A stretch of DNA of 64,000 bases from Cesiribacter andamanensis AMV16 (lineage in GTDB: Bacteria; Bacteroidota; Bacteroidia; Cytophagales; Cyclobacteriaceae). The position numbers and the translations under genes were made by a program. Below, piece by piece: positions 8,142-18,303 of the stretch. Within the stretch, counting starts at the first letter, position 1. Each line of letters begins with the position of its first letter. The stretch spans positions 1-64,000 of the forward strand of contig NZ_AODQ01000006.1 in the NCBI RefSeq assembly GCF_000348925.1, in the 5' to 3' direction. The notes under the pieces are model-generated. The model did not search any database, had not been told where the DNA came from, and saw only the letters and a program-made list of their open reading frames with translations.

Positions 8142-8426
8142 ATGAAATACTTCCTGTATTGCCTTCTAAGCCTGTTGCTAGTTGCCGCCTGTAATTCATC
8201 CACACAGGAGCAACAGCCCGAGCCGCATCTTGAGCTGGGCCAGCGCATTGTGTTTGTGGGCGGAAACCCGGATAAGACCTACATAGTGGCAGGCTACCGG
8301 CAGGAGTTTGAAGATAAAACCGATACCAACTGGAGCAAACACCAGTACATCGTCTTTACTTACTTCAATGATCAGGGCGATTTTCAGCAGGGGGTTGTGC
8401 ACCGAAATGCCATCCTTAAGCAATAA
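8142..8426 (+). CDS. Small lipoprotein
   Basis: A 94-residue lipoprotein: MKYFLYCLLSLLLVAAC ends in a lipobox. The mature part has a compact beta-rich sequence (QRIVFVGGNPDKTYIVAGYRQEF, YIVFTYFNDQGDFQQGVVH) and ends after KQ. I chose the ATG at 8142 because it starts the signal peptide and lies just after a good promoter; the frame is open for ten codons upstream. I do not recognise the family. A strong terminator follows at once. Confidence 0.65.
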   Translation: MKYFLYCLLSLLLVAACNSSTQEQQPEPHLELGQRIVFVGGNPDKTYIVAGYRQEFEDKTDTNWSKHQYIVFTYFNDQGDFQQGVVHRNAILKQ

Positions 8427-8440
8427 TTATTGTACCTTTA

Positions 8441-8478
8441 AAGGACCGAAGCAGCCACCGCTTCGGTCCTTCTTTTTT
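8441..8478 (+). terminator. Rho-independent terminator
   Basis: AAGGACCGAAGC (8441-8452) pairs with GCTTCGGTCCTT (8460-8471) and is followed by a C and a T6 run. It lies 14 bp after the lipoprotein gene and just before the M42 peptidase gene. Confidence 0.9.
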
Positions 8479-8493
8479 ACAGATATCCTACTT

Positions 8494-9549
8494 ATGAGCA
8501 TTAATACAGAATTACTGGCCCGTATCTGCAAAGCACCGGGCGCACCCGGCTATGAGGGCCCCATTCGCCGCCTGGTGATGAGCGAACTGGAGGGCCTGGC
8601 CGACGAAGTACGCATAGACAACATGGGCACCGTACTTGCCATGAAAAAGGGTGTGAACAATCCCGAAGGTAAAAAAGTAATGGTGGCCGCCCACATGGAC
8701 GAGATTGCTTTTGTGGTCACCCACATTGACGATGCCGGCTTTGTGCGCTTCCATACCCTTGGGGGCTTTGATCCCAAAACGCTTACCGCCCAGCGGGTGA
8801 TCATCCATGGCAAAAAAGACCTGCTGGGTGTCATGGGCAGCAAGCCCATCCATGTGCTGTCGCCTGAAGAGCGCCAGAAGCTGCCAAAAACCACCGACTA
8901 CTTCATCGACCTGGGCCTGTCCAAGGAAGAGGTTCAAAAATGGGTGCGCGTGGGCGACCCCATCACCCGGGAGCGGGATCTTATAGACATAGGTGATTGT
9001 GTAAACGGCAAATCGCTGGACAACCGTGTATCGGTCTTTATTCTGCTGGAGGTGATGCGCCGTCTCAAAAACCCGCCTTATGATGTGTACGCTGCCTTTA
9101 CCGTACAGGAAGAGGTTGGCCTGCGGGGCGCCAATGTGGCTGCCCACCAGATCGACCCCGATTTTGGCCTGGGTCTGGATACTACCATTGCCTTTGATGT
9201 ACCCGGAGCCCCTACCCATGAGAAGATCACCGAGCTGGGCAAGGGCGCTGCCGTTAAGATCATGGATGGCTCTACCATCTGCGATCCGCGCATGGTAGAC
9301 TTTCTGCAGACCACGGCCGAAAAGAGCAACATCAAGTGGCAGCCCGAAATCCTGACCGCCGGCGGCACCGATACAGCCGGCCTGCAGCGTATGGGCAAGC
9401 GGGGCTCCATAGCCGGGGCCATCTCGGTACCCACCCGCCACCTGCACCAGGTAATTGAAATGGCGCATAAGGAAGACATTGCCGCCTGCATAGACCTGCT
9501 GCAGGCGGCCCTTAGCACCCTGGACACCTACAACTGGGCGCACCGCTGA
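8494..9549 (+). CDS. M42-family metallo-aminopeptidase
   Basis: A 351-residue dinuclear zinc aminopeptidase of the M42 (glutamyl aminopeptidase/FrvX) family. Metal-binding and catalytic motifs are in order: AAHMDEIAF (His and catalytic Asp), SLDNRVS (bridging Asp), VQEEVGLRG (catalytic Glu-Glu), LDTTIAFD (Asp ligand) and VPTRHLHQ (His ligand). Length is normal. The open frame begins at 8308, but the ATG at 8494 gives the usual N-terminus LLARICKAPGAPGYEG and lies after the upstream terminator. It is cytosolic and likely trims peptides during protein turnover. Confidence 0.93.
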   Translation: MSINTELLARICKAPGAPGYEGPIRRLVMSELEGLADEVRIDNMGTVLAMKKGVNNPEGKKVMVAAHMDEIAFVVTHIDDAGFVRFHTLGGFDPKTLTAQRVIIHGKKDLLGVMGSKPIHVLSPEERQKLPKTTDYFIDLGLSKEEVQKWVRVGDPITRERDLIDIGDCVNGKSLDNRVSVFILLEVMRRLKNPPYDVYAAFTVQEEVGLRGANVAAHQIDPDFGLGLDTTIAFDVPGAPTHEKITELGKGAAVKIMDGSTICDPRMVDFLQTTAEKSNIKWQPEILTAGGTDTAGLQRMGKRGSIAGAISVPTRHLHQVIEMAHKEDIAACIDLLQAALSTLDTYNWAHR

Positions 9550-9703
9550 TCAGGAGGAGTGCGGGGGGCTGAGCATACTCATCCTCTCGTTGAGCCCAGC
9601 CTGAGCAGCCCGGCCTGGGCCGCTGCAGCTGATCGTATGCGCTGCGCAGGTAACAACTTAATGGAGCTGTTTTTCGAATATATAGGTACACCAATTTTTA
9701 GTC

Positions 9704-10432
9704 ATGGATACCTTCATTCGAAAAACAGCTTTTTTTGTGTATATACTGGCGCTGCTGGTGGCGGCACCAGCCCTGGCCCAGCAGCAGCAGGGAGCTGCCC
9801 TGTATATTAACGGGGCCATCATGGATGCCGATAGCCTCAAGCCCCTTGGCGGCGCAACTGTAAAAAACACCAACTCGGGCCTGGATCTGCAGGCCGATGA
9901 AGAGGGGCTTTTTCAGATGCGGGCCCAGCCCGGTGATACGCTGCTTATCCAGCACATGACCCACCAGCCGGCCTTTTATGTGCTGCCCCAGAACCTGCAG
10001 GGCTCCAGCTTTGCTTTTGTGCAGGTGCTGCAGCGGGAGCACGTAATGGAGCCCGTTACCATCTTTAGCTTTCCCAGCCAGCAGCAGTTTGAGCAGGCGC
10101 TCCTGCAGCTCGATCCTGCCGACGGGCTGACCGAGCGCACCACCAACCTTGACCTGCAGCTGCAGCGCCTCACCAATGACCCAACCCGCATGCAGGAGTA
10201 TATCGATGATTATATGCGCTACCAGCAACTGTATGTGCTGCCCGAGCGTGGCGCCCCCAATAACTTTTTGCACCCGGAACGCTGGCGCTCCTTTATCCGG
10301 GACTGGCGGGAGGGCCGCTTCGATCCTGCTGCCCTAAACCGCCTTCAGGGCTTTCCGGCCGATGATGAGATCCGCGAAGTGCCCCGCCAGGATAGGCCCC
10401 GCCAGGATAGGCCCGAGGCTGATGATCAGTAA
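9704..10432 (+). CDS. Secreted protein with carboxypeptidase-regulatory-like domain
   Basis: A 242-residue protein. The signal peptide is MDTFIRKTAFFVYILALLVA, cleaved near ALAQ. Residues 35-100 form a CarboxypepD_reg-like beta domain (INGAIMDADSLKPLGGATV, ADEEGLFQMRAQPGDTL), the same module found at the N-terminus of SusC proteins. The rest is a helical Gln/Leu-rich region. The C-terminus has a short duplicated RQDRPRQDRP encoded by a 12-bp direct repeat. It is probably periplasmic or cell-surface; the role is unknown. Confidence 0.7.
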   Translation: MDTFIRKTAFFVYILALLVAAPALAQQQQGAALYINGAIMDADSLKPLGGATVKNTNSGLDLQADEEGLFQMRAQPGDTLLIQHMTHQPAFYVLPQNLQGSSFAFVQVLQREHVMEPVTIFSFPSQQQFEQALLQLDPADGLTERTTNLDLQLQRLTNDPTRMQEYIDDYMRYQQLYVLPERGAPNNFLHPERWRSFIRDWREGRFDPAALNRLQGFPADDEIREVPRQDRPRQDRPEADDQ

Positions 10433-10749
10433 AAGGAGTATTGCCCGACAGGGCTGAGGGGATAGCCGACAGGGCTGCGCCCCCGGGAGGCGTCTGGCTT
10501 GCTTCAGTGTACGCAGAGACGGATGGAAAAAAGAAGAGATCCGGGGGCTGGCCCGGGCATTGTACACCGCTTGGCTGTTCCGGCTGTAAAAACTAGTAAG
10601 GAAGTAACCCCTGCCGAGTGATGATCAGCACAGGGATGGAACTGAGGGGGATGTTGGGCAGCGGACAGCAGGGAACAGGGTTTCTGCTGCGGCAGGCTGG
10701 GCAAAGGGATGGCTGAAGAAAATGCCCGGCAAGGGTACCCCTACAGGGG

Positions 10750-10896
10750 TTAGAGCTGGCTGTTGTACCCCAGGTGGCTATCCTGCTCCTCAAGACTGGG
10801 GGCATCTTTCATGAACAGCACCCAAAACAGCATGCGGCCAGCGCCAAAAGCGATCATCAGGATAACGGCCAGCAGAAGTATTTGCGTAATAAACAT
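10750..10896 (-). CDS. Small membrane protein of 48 residues
   Basis: Reading the minus strand from the ATG at 10896 to the TAA at 10750 gives a 48-residue protein: a hydrophobic helix MFITQILLLAVILMIAFG followed by GRMLFWVLFMKDAPSLEEQ and a polar tail ending NSQL. One or two membrane passes and an acidic C-terminus look like a genuine small membrane protein, although no family is recognised. The surrounding 10433-11353 stretch of about 900 bp otherwise shows no convincing gene; it is AT-rich from 10900 on and probably holds the promoters for this gene and for the gene at 11354. Confidence 0.45.
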   Translation of the reverse strand: MFITQILLLAVILMIAFGAGRMLFWVLFMKDAPSLEEQDSHLGYNSQL

Positions 10897-11353
10897 GATG
10901 GCTTTGGTTTAAAGAGTTGAGTTTTATATACGAACGGTAGAGGTATTAGTTGCTACCGCTGGAGAAAACTTACATGCAATATTAGGCGAATATTTTGGAT
11001 TATGCGTGCAAGATACTGTAAAATATTTCGTCTGCATACAGCTTAATACCAGCACAGAATAGAAAGGTAACCTGCCCAAAAGGCCTTGCTTATGCTGTGT
11101 TATGGGGGTAGTATAGTCTTATTCCAGGATACGGTCTGTCTATAAGTTCTGAATAATGCCCCACAGTCAGGAGCTTATGCCCCCTACTTAAAGCAATACT
11201 TAAGGGAGATTCAGGGGAGCCGTTTTTTCATTTTTTTTCCATCTCTTACTTCGCTCCTGTGCCTCCCTGGGGATGCCTTTCTACCGGAAAAGTAGCTTCC
11301 GGCTCAGGTAATATTTAGCAAAAGGCGTTATTTTGGTGCCAATCTGCCTTTCT

Positions 11354-14167
11354 ATGAAAAAATCATTCCTGTTCCTGAGTCTACTACTTGCCGGAGCCAC
11401 TGCTCTGGCCCAGCAGCCCCTGCAGCCCTCTGCCCCCAGCAGCCCGCAGGATATCCGCGCCTCCTGGCAGCAAAAGAGCGCCCTGCAGCAAACCTCCATT
11501 CTTCGCAACTACGCCCTGCGCAGCATTGGCCCTGTGGTGCAGGGAGCCCGCATTACCGATCTGGCCGTGGCGGCCAATCCCAAAACCTTTTATGTGGCCT
11601 ATGCCTCAGGGGGCGTATTCAAGACCGAAAATGCCGGCGATACCTTTGTGCCCATTTTTGATAATCAGGGCGCCCTGGGCATTGGCGATATTGCCCTGGC
11701 TCCCTCGGATGAGAGCATACTCTATGTAGGCACCGGCGAAAAGAACAGCAGCCGCAGCAGCTATGCCGGCGCCGGGGTGTACAAAAGCACCGATGCCGGC
11801 GCCAGCTGGCAGCACCTGGGCCTGGAGGGCACCCAGCACATCAGCCGCATTGTGGTACACCCTCAACAGCCCCAAACGGTATGGGTAGCAGCCATGGGCG
11901 CCCTCTATACCAACAATGCCGACAGAGGGGTCTACAAAAGTACCGATGGTGGAAAAAACTGGCAGAAAACCCTGTATATCAACGACAGCACCGGTATTAT
12001 CGACCTGGAGATTGATCCCGCCAACCCTAATGTGCTGTATGCCGCTGCCTGGGAGCGTACCCGCCTGAGCTGGAACTTCAAGGGCAGCGGCGCCAACAGT
12101 GCTATGTACAAGAGTACCGATGGCGGTACCAGCTGGAAAAAACTGGAAGGGGGATTCCCCGCAGGACAGGGGGTAGGCCGCATTGGCCTTAGCGTGGCCC
12201 CCTCTCAGCCCAACACCCTCTATGCCCTGCTGGACAATCTGGAAGAAACCAAAGAAGAACTAAAGGCCGAAAAGGGAAAACTGACTGCAGCCAGCTTTCT
12301 GAGCATGAGCCAGGAGCAGCTGCTGGCCCTGCCCAACGAGCAGCTGCAGCAATTCCTGAAAGACAACCGCTTTCCCGAAAAGTATACCCCCGAGCGTGTA
12401 AAGCAGGAGGTGCGGGATGGGAAGTACGAGCCCCGCGCCCTGGCCGAGTATTTGGGCGATGCCAACCAGGCCCTGTTCAATACTAAAGTAAGCGGCGCCG
12501 AGGTGTACCGCTCCAACGATGCCGGCGCCAGCTGGCAGAAGCAGAATAGCTACCCCCTGGAGGGAGTATACTTTACCTATGGCTACTACTTTGGCGAGAT
12601 CCGTACCGCCCCCACCAATCCCGATAAGCTCTACATCCTGGGCGTACCCATGCTGAGCAGTAACGATGGCGGCCGCAGCTGGTACCGGGTAGATTCTACC
12701 GGCAATGTGCATGTGGACCATCAGGCCCTGTGGATCAACCCGCAGGACCCCGAGCACCTGATGCTGGGCAACGATGGCGGCCTCTACATCAGCTACGATG
12801 GCGGCGCCCACTGGCGGCATGTCAATAACATGAGCACCGGCCAGTTCTATACCGTGGCGGTCGATATGGAAACTCCCTATAATGTGTACGGCGGCCTGCA
12901 GGACAATGGGGTGCTGAAGGGCAGCAGCCAGAGCATTCCCAACCAGACCGAAGACTGGGAGCACCTGATGGGCGGCGATGGCATGTTTGTGCAGGTAGAT
13001 CCGCGCAACAGCAATCTGGTGTACACCGGCTACCAGTTTGGCAACTACTTTAGGCTGGAGCTGGACAAAAAGAAGCAAACCTACATTAGCCCCCGGGCCG
13101 ATATCGGCGAGGCTTCTCTGCGCTTTAACTGGCGCAGCCCGCTGGTGATGAGCTCCCACAATGCCGATATTCTCTACATGGGGGCCCAGCGGGTGTACCG
13201 TACGCTGAATGGAGGAGAAAGCTGGGAGCCCATCAGCCCCGACCTTACCAAAAATCTGCCCCAGGGCAACGTACCCTTCAGCACTATTGTGAGCATCAGC
13301 GAGAGCCCCCTGCGCTTTGGGCTGCTGTACGTAGGCACCGATGATGGCAATATACAACTGAGCCGCAACGGAGGCGCCAGCTGGGAACTGATAGGGGCCG
13401 GCCTGCCCCAGAATCTATGGATCAGCAGCCTGCAGGCTTCCCGCCACCAGGAGGGCAGGGTGTATGCCACCCTTACCGGCTACCGCTTCGATGATTTCCG
13501 GGCCTACCTCTACCGCTCTGATGATTTTGGAAAGACCTGGCAGTCCATCAAGGGCAACCTGCCCGAAGAGGCTGTCAACATTGTGCTTGAAGATCCTGTG
13601 CAGCCCCAGCTGCTCTATGCCGGTACCGATCATGGCGCTTACCTGAGCCTGGAGGGCGGCCGCATCTGGCAGCCCATCAATGAGCTACCCAATGTGGCTA
13701 CCTACGATCTGATCGTGCATCCGCGCGAAAATGAGCTGGTGCTGGCCACCCACGGCCGCAGTGTATACATTATGGATGTAAAACCGCTGCAAACGCTGGC
13801 AGCCGGCCCGCAGGATCAGCTGCTGCTGGTGGGTGAGCCCAGCCTGCGCTATTCCGAGCGCTGGGGGCAGAAGCAGTACCCCTATTCACCCCTAAGCGAG
13901 CCCCGCACCAGCCTGCTCTACCACCTGCCCCAGGCGGGCACTGCCCAGCTGGAGGTGCTCTCTAAAGAGGGGGGGCTGCTCTATACCACTACCCTCAGCG
14001 GCGATAAGGGCTTTGGCCAGTGGCGCTGGAATCTGAAGCAAAACCGCAACGGCCTGCCGGGACGCAAAAACAAGGCGGTGGACGGCGGCTACCTGCCCAA
14101 GGATGCGTATACCGTGCGCCTGAGCCAGGGAGGCAAAAAGGCTGAAACCACCCTAACCGTAAAGTAA
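11354..14167 (+). CDS. VPS10/sortilin-like BNR-repeat secreted protein
   Basis: A 937-residue secreted protein. The signal peptide is MKKSFLFLSLLLAGATALAQ. The body is made of BNR/Asp-box beta-propeller repeats, e.g. STDGGKNWQ, STDGGTSWKK, SNDAGASWQK, SNDGGRSWY, RNGGASWEL and SDDFGKTWQ, as in the VPS10/sortilin and exo-glycosidase-like propellers. A helical insert with LKAEKGKLTAASFLSM sits at about residues 300-370. The last 100 residues look like a C-terminal beta domain without a clear sorting signal. Many Bacteroidota encode this family, annotated as glycosyl hydrolase or VPS10 domain protein, without a proven substrate. A DinB-family gene follows 4 bp later, so the two are probably co-transcribed. 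Confidence 0.85.
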   Translation: MKKSFLFLSLLLAGATALAQQPLQPSAPSSPQDIRASWQQKSALQQTSILRNYALRSIGPVVQGARITDLAVAANPKTFYVAYASGGVFKTENAGDTFVPIFDNQGALGIGDIALAPSDESILYVGTGEKNSSRSSYAGAGVYKSTDAGASWQHLGLEGTQHISRIVVHPQQPQTVWVAAMGALYTNNADRGVYKSTDGGKNWQKTLYINDSTGIIDLEIDPANPNVLYAAAWERTRLSWNFKGSGANSAMYKSTDGGTSWKKLEGGFPAGQGVGRIGLSVAPSQPNTLYALLDNLEETKEELKAEKGKLTAASFLSMSQEQLLALPNEQLQQFLKDNRFPEKYTPERVKQEVRDGKYEPRALAEYLGDANQALFNTKVSGAEVYRSNDAGASWQKQNSYPLEGVYFTYGYYFGEIRTAPTNPDKLYILGVPMLSSNDGGRSWYRVDSTGNVHVDHQALWINPQDPEHLMLGNDGGLYISYDGGAHWRHVNNMSTGQFYTVAVDMETPYNVYGGLQDNGVLKGSSQSIPNQTEDWEHLMGGDGMFVQVDPRNSNLVYTGYQFGNYFRLELDKKKQTYISPRADIGEASLRFNWRSPLVMSSHNADILYMGAQRVYRTLNGGESWEPISPDLTKNLPQGNVPFSTIVSISESPLRFGLLYVGTDDGNIQLSRNGGASWELIGAGLPQNLWISSLQASRHQEGRVYATLTGYRFDDFRAYLYRSDDFGKTWQSIKGNLPEEAVNIVLEDPVQPQLLYAGTDHGAYLSLEGGRIWQPINELPNVATYDLIVHPRENELVLATHGRSVYIMDVKPLQTLAAGPQDQLLLVGEPSLRYSERWGQKQYPYSPLSEPRTSLLYHLPQAGTAQLEVLSKEGGLLYTTTLSGDKGFGQWRWNLKQNRNGLPGRKNKAVDGGYLPKDAYTVRLSQGGKKAETTLTVK

Positions 14168-14171
14168 GCCT

Positions 14172-14672
14172 ATGAGTGAGCTGGCATTGTTGCAGACCCA
14201 ATTTGAGCTGGCCCATGCCTGGACCCTGCGCCTGGTGCAGGAGCTGGACGAAGCCCACTGGACCCCCTCGCCCCAGGGGCTGGGGACCAACATCAACTGG
14301 CAGGTGGGGCATATCCTCACCAGCCTCTACTTTCAGGCCCTGGTGTGCACCGGGGGTAAGCGGGAGGGCCTGAAGGCGCAGTACCCCCTGGCCGAGTACA
14401 TTGAGTACTACCGCCGGGGTACCCAGCCCGAAGAGGGCCTTGCGCAGAAGCCGGGCAAAGCCCTGCTGCTGCAAGCCCTGCAGGCCGGAGCCGACGCCGT
14501 AAGCGAAACGCTGCAGGCCATGCAGCCCGCCCAGCTCAATGAGCCGGTGGCCGTGCGGCACCCCCTGGCCACTACCAAGCGCGAGGTGCTGGTCTGGTGC
14601 ACCCACCATCAGATGTGGCACAACGGACAAATCTCCATGCTAAAGCGGCTGCTGACTGGCCAAAGTTTTTGA
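14172..14672 (+). CDS. DinB-family protein
   Basis: A 166-residue four-helix-bundle protein of the DinB/YfiT group. The usual metal-binding histidines are present: NINWQVGHILTSL in the second helix and HHQMWHNGQI near the C-terminus. DinB proteins are putative metal-dependent enzymes, often thiol-dependent transferases, and are frequently stress-induced, but the substrate here is unknown. It starts 4 bp after the VPS10-like gene. Confidence 0.8.
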   Translation: MSELALLQTQFELAHAWTLRLVQELDEAHWTPSPQGLGTNINWQVGHILTSLYFQALVCTGGKREGLKAQYPLAEYIEYYRRGTQPEEGLAQKPGKALLLQALQAGADAVSETLQAMQPAQLNEPVAVRHPLATTKREVLVWCTHHQMWHNGQISMLKRLLTGQSF

Positions 14673-14772
14673 TTGATAGCGAGTTAGCTCAAAAAAGGAA
14701 GTGCTGATAAACGCAACTCTATCGCCCAACGAGCAGTATATAGAGCTGGTTAACAAATTGGAGATAGAGTAT

Positions 14773-15288
14773 ATGAAATTACCTATACTGGTATATGGAC
14801 TAGCCATGCTCACCCTGGCGTCCTGTAGTGTTCAGGGGGGCGATCCCCCCGCACTGGAGGCAGACGAGGAACTGGAGCTGGTGCGCATGGTGGACGATAG
14901 CGGGGCAGAACCCCCCGGAATGGAACCCATGGTGAATACTGCGCTTGAAGACGAGCGCCCCTTGCTGCGCCTGCCCGATACCCCTCAGGGCTACCGGGCA
15001 CAGGCCATGCTGGATGCCCTGATGGCTGATGATGACGAGCAGCTGCAGCCGTTTCTGGAGGAACACTACGATCCGGATTTTCTGGTACAGGTGCCTCAGA
15101 ATGACCACAAGGCCCTGCTCCGGCAGCTGCAGCAGCACATCCGCCACAGCCAGATCGGCAGCGTTAGCAGCCTGCAGCATGAGTACCGCATAGAACTGCT
15201 CGATAGCGATGCCGAGCAGAATAAGGTGCTGGACATCTACTTTCAGCCTGCGGCCCCCTATAAAATTGCCGGGGTAAGGCTCCTGTAG
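14773..15288 (+). CDS. Lipoprotein of unknown function
   Basis: A 171-residue lipoprotein beginning MKLPILVYGLAMLTLASC, with the lipobox at TLASC. The mature protein is acidic (EADEELELVRMVDDSG) and ends with a small alpha/beta part (QHEYRIELLDSDAEQNKVLDI is part of it). The frame is open back to 14701, but the ATG at 14773 begins the signal peptide. A terminator follows. I do not recognise the family. Confidence 0.65.
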   Translation: MKLPILVYGLAMLTLASCSVQGGDPPALEADEELELVRMVDDSGAEPPGMEPMVNTALEDERPLLRLPDTPQGYRAQAMLDALMADDDEQLQPFLEEHYDPDFLVQVPQNDHKALLRQLQQHIRHSQIGSVSSLQHEYRIELLDSDAEQNKVLDIYFQPAAPYKIAGVRLL

Positions 15289-15311
15289 CACATCCATCCT
15301 TACATGCATCT

Positions 15312-15336
15312 AAAAGGCCGGCTCGTCCGGCCTTTT
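15312..15336 (+). terminator. Rho-independent terminator
   Basis: AAAAGGCCGG (15312-15321) pairs with CCGGCCTTTT (15327-15336) around a 5-nt loop, followed by GG and a T6 run. It lies 23 bp after the lipoprotein stop. Confidence 0.85.
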
Positions 15337-15428
15337 GGTTTTTTGGCTGCTTTTGTCCACATTTGACAGGCTAGCTCCCCCCTGGCAATCATGCCTGAGC
15401 GGGCCACTAGCGGAAGCCACTAATAAAC

Positions 15429-16136
15429 ATGAGCCAAAAACCTGCCATACTGCTGCTGCATGGTGCCCTGGGTAGTGCGGTTCAGCTACAGGCCCATGCC
15501 GATGCGCTGGAGCAGCACTTCCGGGTGCACAGCTTCACCTTTTCGGGCCATGGGGGCATGGGCGATATTGGCAAGCCCTTTACCATTTCTGGCTTTGGCC
15601 GGGAACTGGCCGCCTGGCTGGAGGCCCAGGCCCTGCCCCCGATGCCGGTCTTTGGCTACAGCATGGGAGGCTATGTGGCGCTGTGGCTGGCCCGCCAACC
15701 AAAACAGTATTTCACCCATATTCTTACATACGGCACCAAATTTGCCTGGTCGCCAGAGGCTGCGCTGCAGGAAAGCAAACGGCTGCAGCCCGAGGCGCTT
15801 GAAGCAAAACTGCCCCAGTTTGCCCTGGCCCTGGCCCGCCGCCACCATCCCCATGACTGGAAGCTGGTCATGGAGCGAACCGCTCAGCTGCTGCTTGCCC
15901 TGGGGCATACCCCTTTGCTTACCGAAAAAGAGCTGGGCGAGATCGGCCTGCCCACCACCATTCTGCTGGGCTCCGAAGATCGCATGGTGAGCGAAGCCGA
16001 AAGCCGGCAGGCCGCCAGCCAGCTGCCCAATGCCAGCTTTCGGCTGTTGCAGGGGCAGGGGCACCCCATAGAGCAGCTGGCACCCCAGCTGCTGCTGCAG
16101 GAAGTACTAGCGGCCCTGCAGCCTGCCAGGTCCTGA
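15429..16136 (+). CDS. Alpha/beta-hydrolase
   Basis: A 235-residue alpha/beta-hydrolase fold enzyme. Visible features are the oxyanion motif LLLHGALG, the nucleophile elbow GYSMGG (Ser), the acid ILLGSEDRMV (Asp) and the histidine GQGHPIEQL. This complete catalytic triad suggests an esterase, thioesterase or lactonase. It lacks a signal peptide, so it is cytosolic. The substrate cannot be inferred. Confidence 0.85.
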   Translation: MSQKPAILLLHGALGSAVQLQAHADALEQHFRVHSFTFSGHGGMGDIGKPFTISGFGRELAAWLEAQALPPMPVFGYSMGGYVALWLARQPKQYFTHILTYGTKFAWSPEAALQESKRLQPEALEAKLPQFALALARRHHPHDWKLVMERTAQLLLALGHTPLLTEKELGEIGLPTTILLGSEDRMVSEAESRQAASQLPNASFRLLQGQGHPIEQLAPQLLLQEVLAALQPARS

Positions 16137-16213
16137 TGCCACAGCTGCCCCGCTATCGCATAATCGCATTAGAGAATCAACCGAACCCAGAGCTAATCAA
16201 CAAACCAGTTCCT

Positions 16214-16423
16214 ATGAAAAACCTCCTCTCGCTGCTTGTACTGGCAGCCTTGTGTACGGCCTGTGCCGGCGAACCAAAAGAAAGCACCACCCCTGCCAGC
16301 CCCGCCCCTGAGGCCCAGCTGCCGGCCGATAGCCTGGAGCAGGCAGCATCAGCTCCCCAGAGCCTGGAAGCAACCACCCTTAAAACCACGCAGGAGATCG
16401 ATAGCCTGCTAGACGGAATTTAA
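16214..16423 (+). CDS. Short lipoprotein
   Basis: A 69-residue lipoprotein: MKNLLSLLVLAALCTAC with lipobox CTAC, followed by a low-complexity Ala/Pro/Ser/Glu tail ending IDSLLDGI. The frame opens at 16136, overlapping the hydrolase stop, but the ATG at 16214 starts the signal peptide. It may be a small envelope lipoprotein; no family is recognised. The next gene begins 16 bp downstream. Confidence 0.6.
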   Translation: MKNLLSLLVLAALCTACAGEPKESTTPASPAPEAQLPADSLEQAASAPQSLEATTLKTTQEIDSLLDGI

Positions 16424-16439
16424 TCCCTACTCCCCAGAT

Positions 16440-17195
<756 letters not shown>

Positions 17196-17215
17196 GCCCA
17201 TGCCATTTACTACAG

Positions 17216-17253
17216 GAGCACTGAGGGGGGAGAAAAAGCCCCGCTCAGTGCTC
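17216..17253 (+). terminator. Terminator-like hairpin
   Basis: GAGCACTGAG (17216-17225) and CTCAGTGCTC (17244-17253) form a perfect 10-bp stem 20 bp after the coiled-coil gene. Only TTG follows, so the T run is weak. Confidence 0.6.
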
Positions 17254-17352
17254 TTGCTGTTTCTGGAGGGGTCCTCAGAATTTCAGCTGATCCTACAGCA
17301 TATTTTAACTGAAAATTAAGAATTCTGGCTGTCGGCCTGCAGCGCCATTTTG

Positions 17353-17360
17353 TAAATTTG
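17353..17360 (+). promoter_or_regulatory. Promoter -7 element TAAATTTG
   Basis: An exact match to the Bacteroidota TAnnTTTG -7 element, 74 bp upstream of the gene at 17434. No strong TTTG lies at the usual upstream distance. Confidence 0.4.
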
Positions 17361-17433
17361 CGCCATTCCGGGGCAGTGCCTGCAGGCAATTCCCATCTCT
17401 CACTAAAATACACGTTCAAGCGTAGCCACCAAG

Positions 17434-18303
17434 ATGATCAGAAGTTGTGTACTCATTTTTTTATTTATTGGAAGTATTCTCCCCCTCTACAGCCAAACCC
17501 CTGATACTACCGCCCTTACCAATCAGCAGCTGGATGAAAAGTACATCCAGGAAATAGAAGAAAAAAAGCAGCCCTCAAAGGTGCTGCATGCCGAACCCCT
17601 TTACATTGACCTGATCCGCGATTTAGGGGCCCGGAAGGGCGAAAAGGAATGGAACCTTGGCATGGGCATTACCGATAATCTTACGTATGATGTCTATGAA
17701 ATGCTCATCGAATACGAATGGGCGCCCATAAACCGACTGGGCCTGGAAATAGAGGTGCCGTTTAGCATCATTGGCGCCAACAGCCGGAGCTACAATGGAG
17801 AGAAAAGGCCTTCCAGCAGCATGGAAAGCTTAAAAACCGCCCTGCAATGGTCGTTTTTGGTGTCGGAAAAAAACAGCACCTCCCTGGCGCTTGGCTACAT
17901 CAACGAGCTGGAGTTTTCTGACTTTGGGAGCTTTGGCAATCCTGTCTTCAAAGGCAATGTGTACAACCCCTTCTTTGTGGCGGCCAAACGCTGGGGCAAT
18001 AACTTTCACACCCTGCTTTATACCGGACCGGCCATTGAGCAGTCGTTCCGCTCCAACGGCTGGGAGAGCCGCTACGAGCTGCACAGCAACGTCCACTACA
18101 TGATTACAGGCACGCGCAACTTTGTGGGCATTGAGGTGAATAAGGAGTTTCACAAGCACGATTTCGACATGATCATTCGTCCGCAGATGCGCCTGGAGAT
18201 CAACAAGCATTTTATGCTGGGCATTGTGGGCGGTATACCGGTATACCGGGAAAACCAGCGCTTTAGCATGTTTACCCGCCTAATCTGGGAGCCGGGCCAT
18301 TAG
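17434..18303 (+). CDS. Outer-membrane beta-barrel protein of conserved Bacteroidota family
   Basis: A 289-residue protein with a signal peptide (MIRSCVLIFLFIGSILPLYS, then QTPD). The mature part contains HAEPLYIDLIRDLGARKGEK, a block I associate with a conserved Bacteroidota family usually annotated as a transporter or hypothetical outer-membrane protein. It then shows alternating hydrophobic strands typical of a 10-12-stranded barrel (RLGLEIEVPFSI, NSTSLALGYINELEF). The substrate is unknown. Its stop codon overlaps the convergent phosphodiesterase gene by 3 bp. Confidence 0.75.
   Translation: MIRSCVLIFLFIGSILPLYSQTPDTTALTNQQLDEKYIQEIEEKKQPSKVLHAEPLYIDLIRDLGARKGEKEWNLGMGITDNLTYDVYEMLIEYEWAPINRLGLEIEVPFSIIGANSRSYNGEKRPSSSMESLKTALQWSFLVSEKNSTSLALGYINELEFSDFGSFGNPVFKGNVYNPFFVAAKRWGNNFHTLLYTGPAIEQSFRSNGWESRYELHSNVHYMITGTRNFVGIEVNKEFHKHDFDMIIRPQMRLEINKHFMLGIVGGIPVYRENQRFSMFTRLIWEPGH

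Noticed and set aside
8308-8493. N-terminal extension of the M42 peptidase
   Set aside because: It overlaps the upstream lipoprotein gene and terminator, and the ATG at 8494 gives the family N-terminus.
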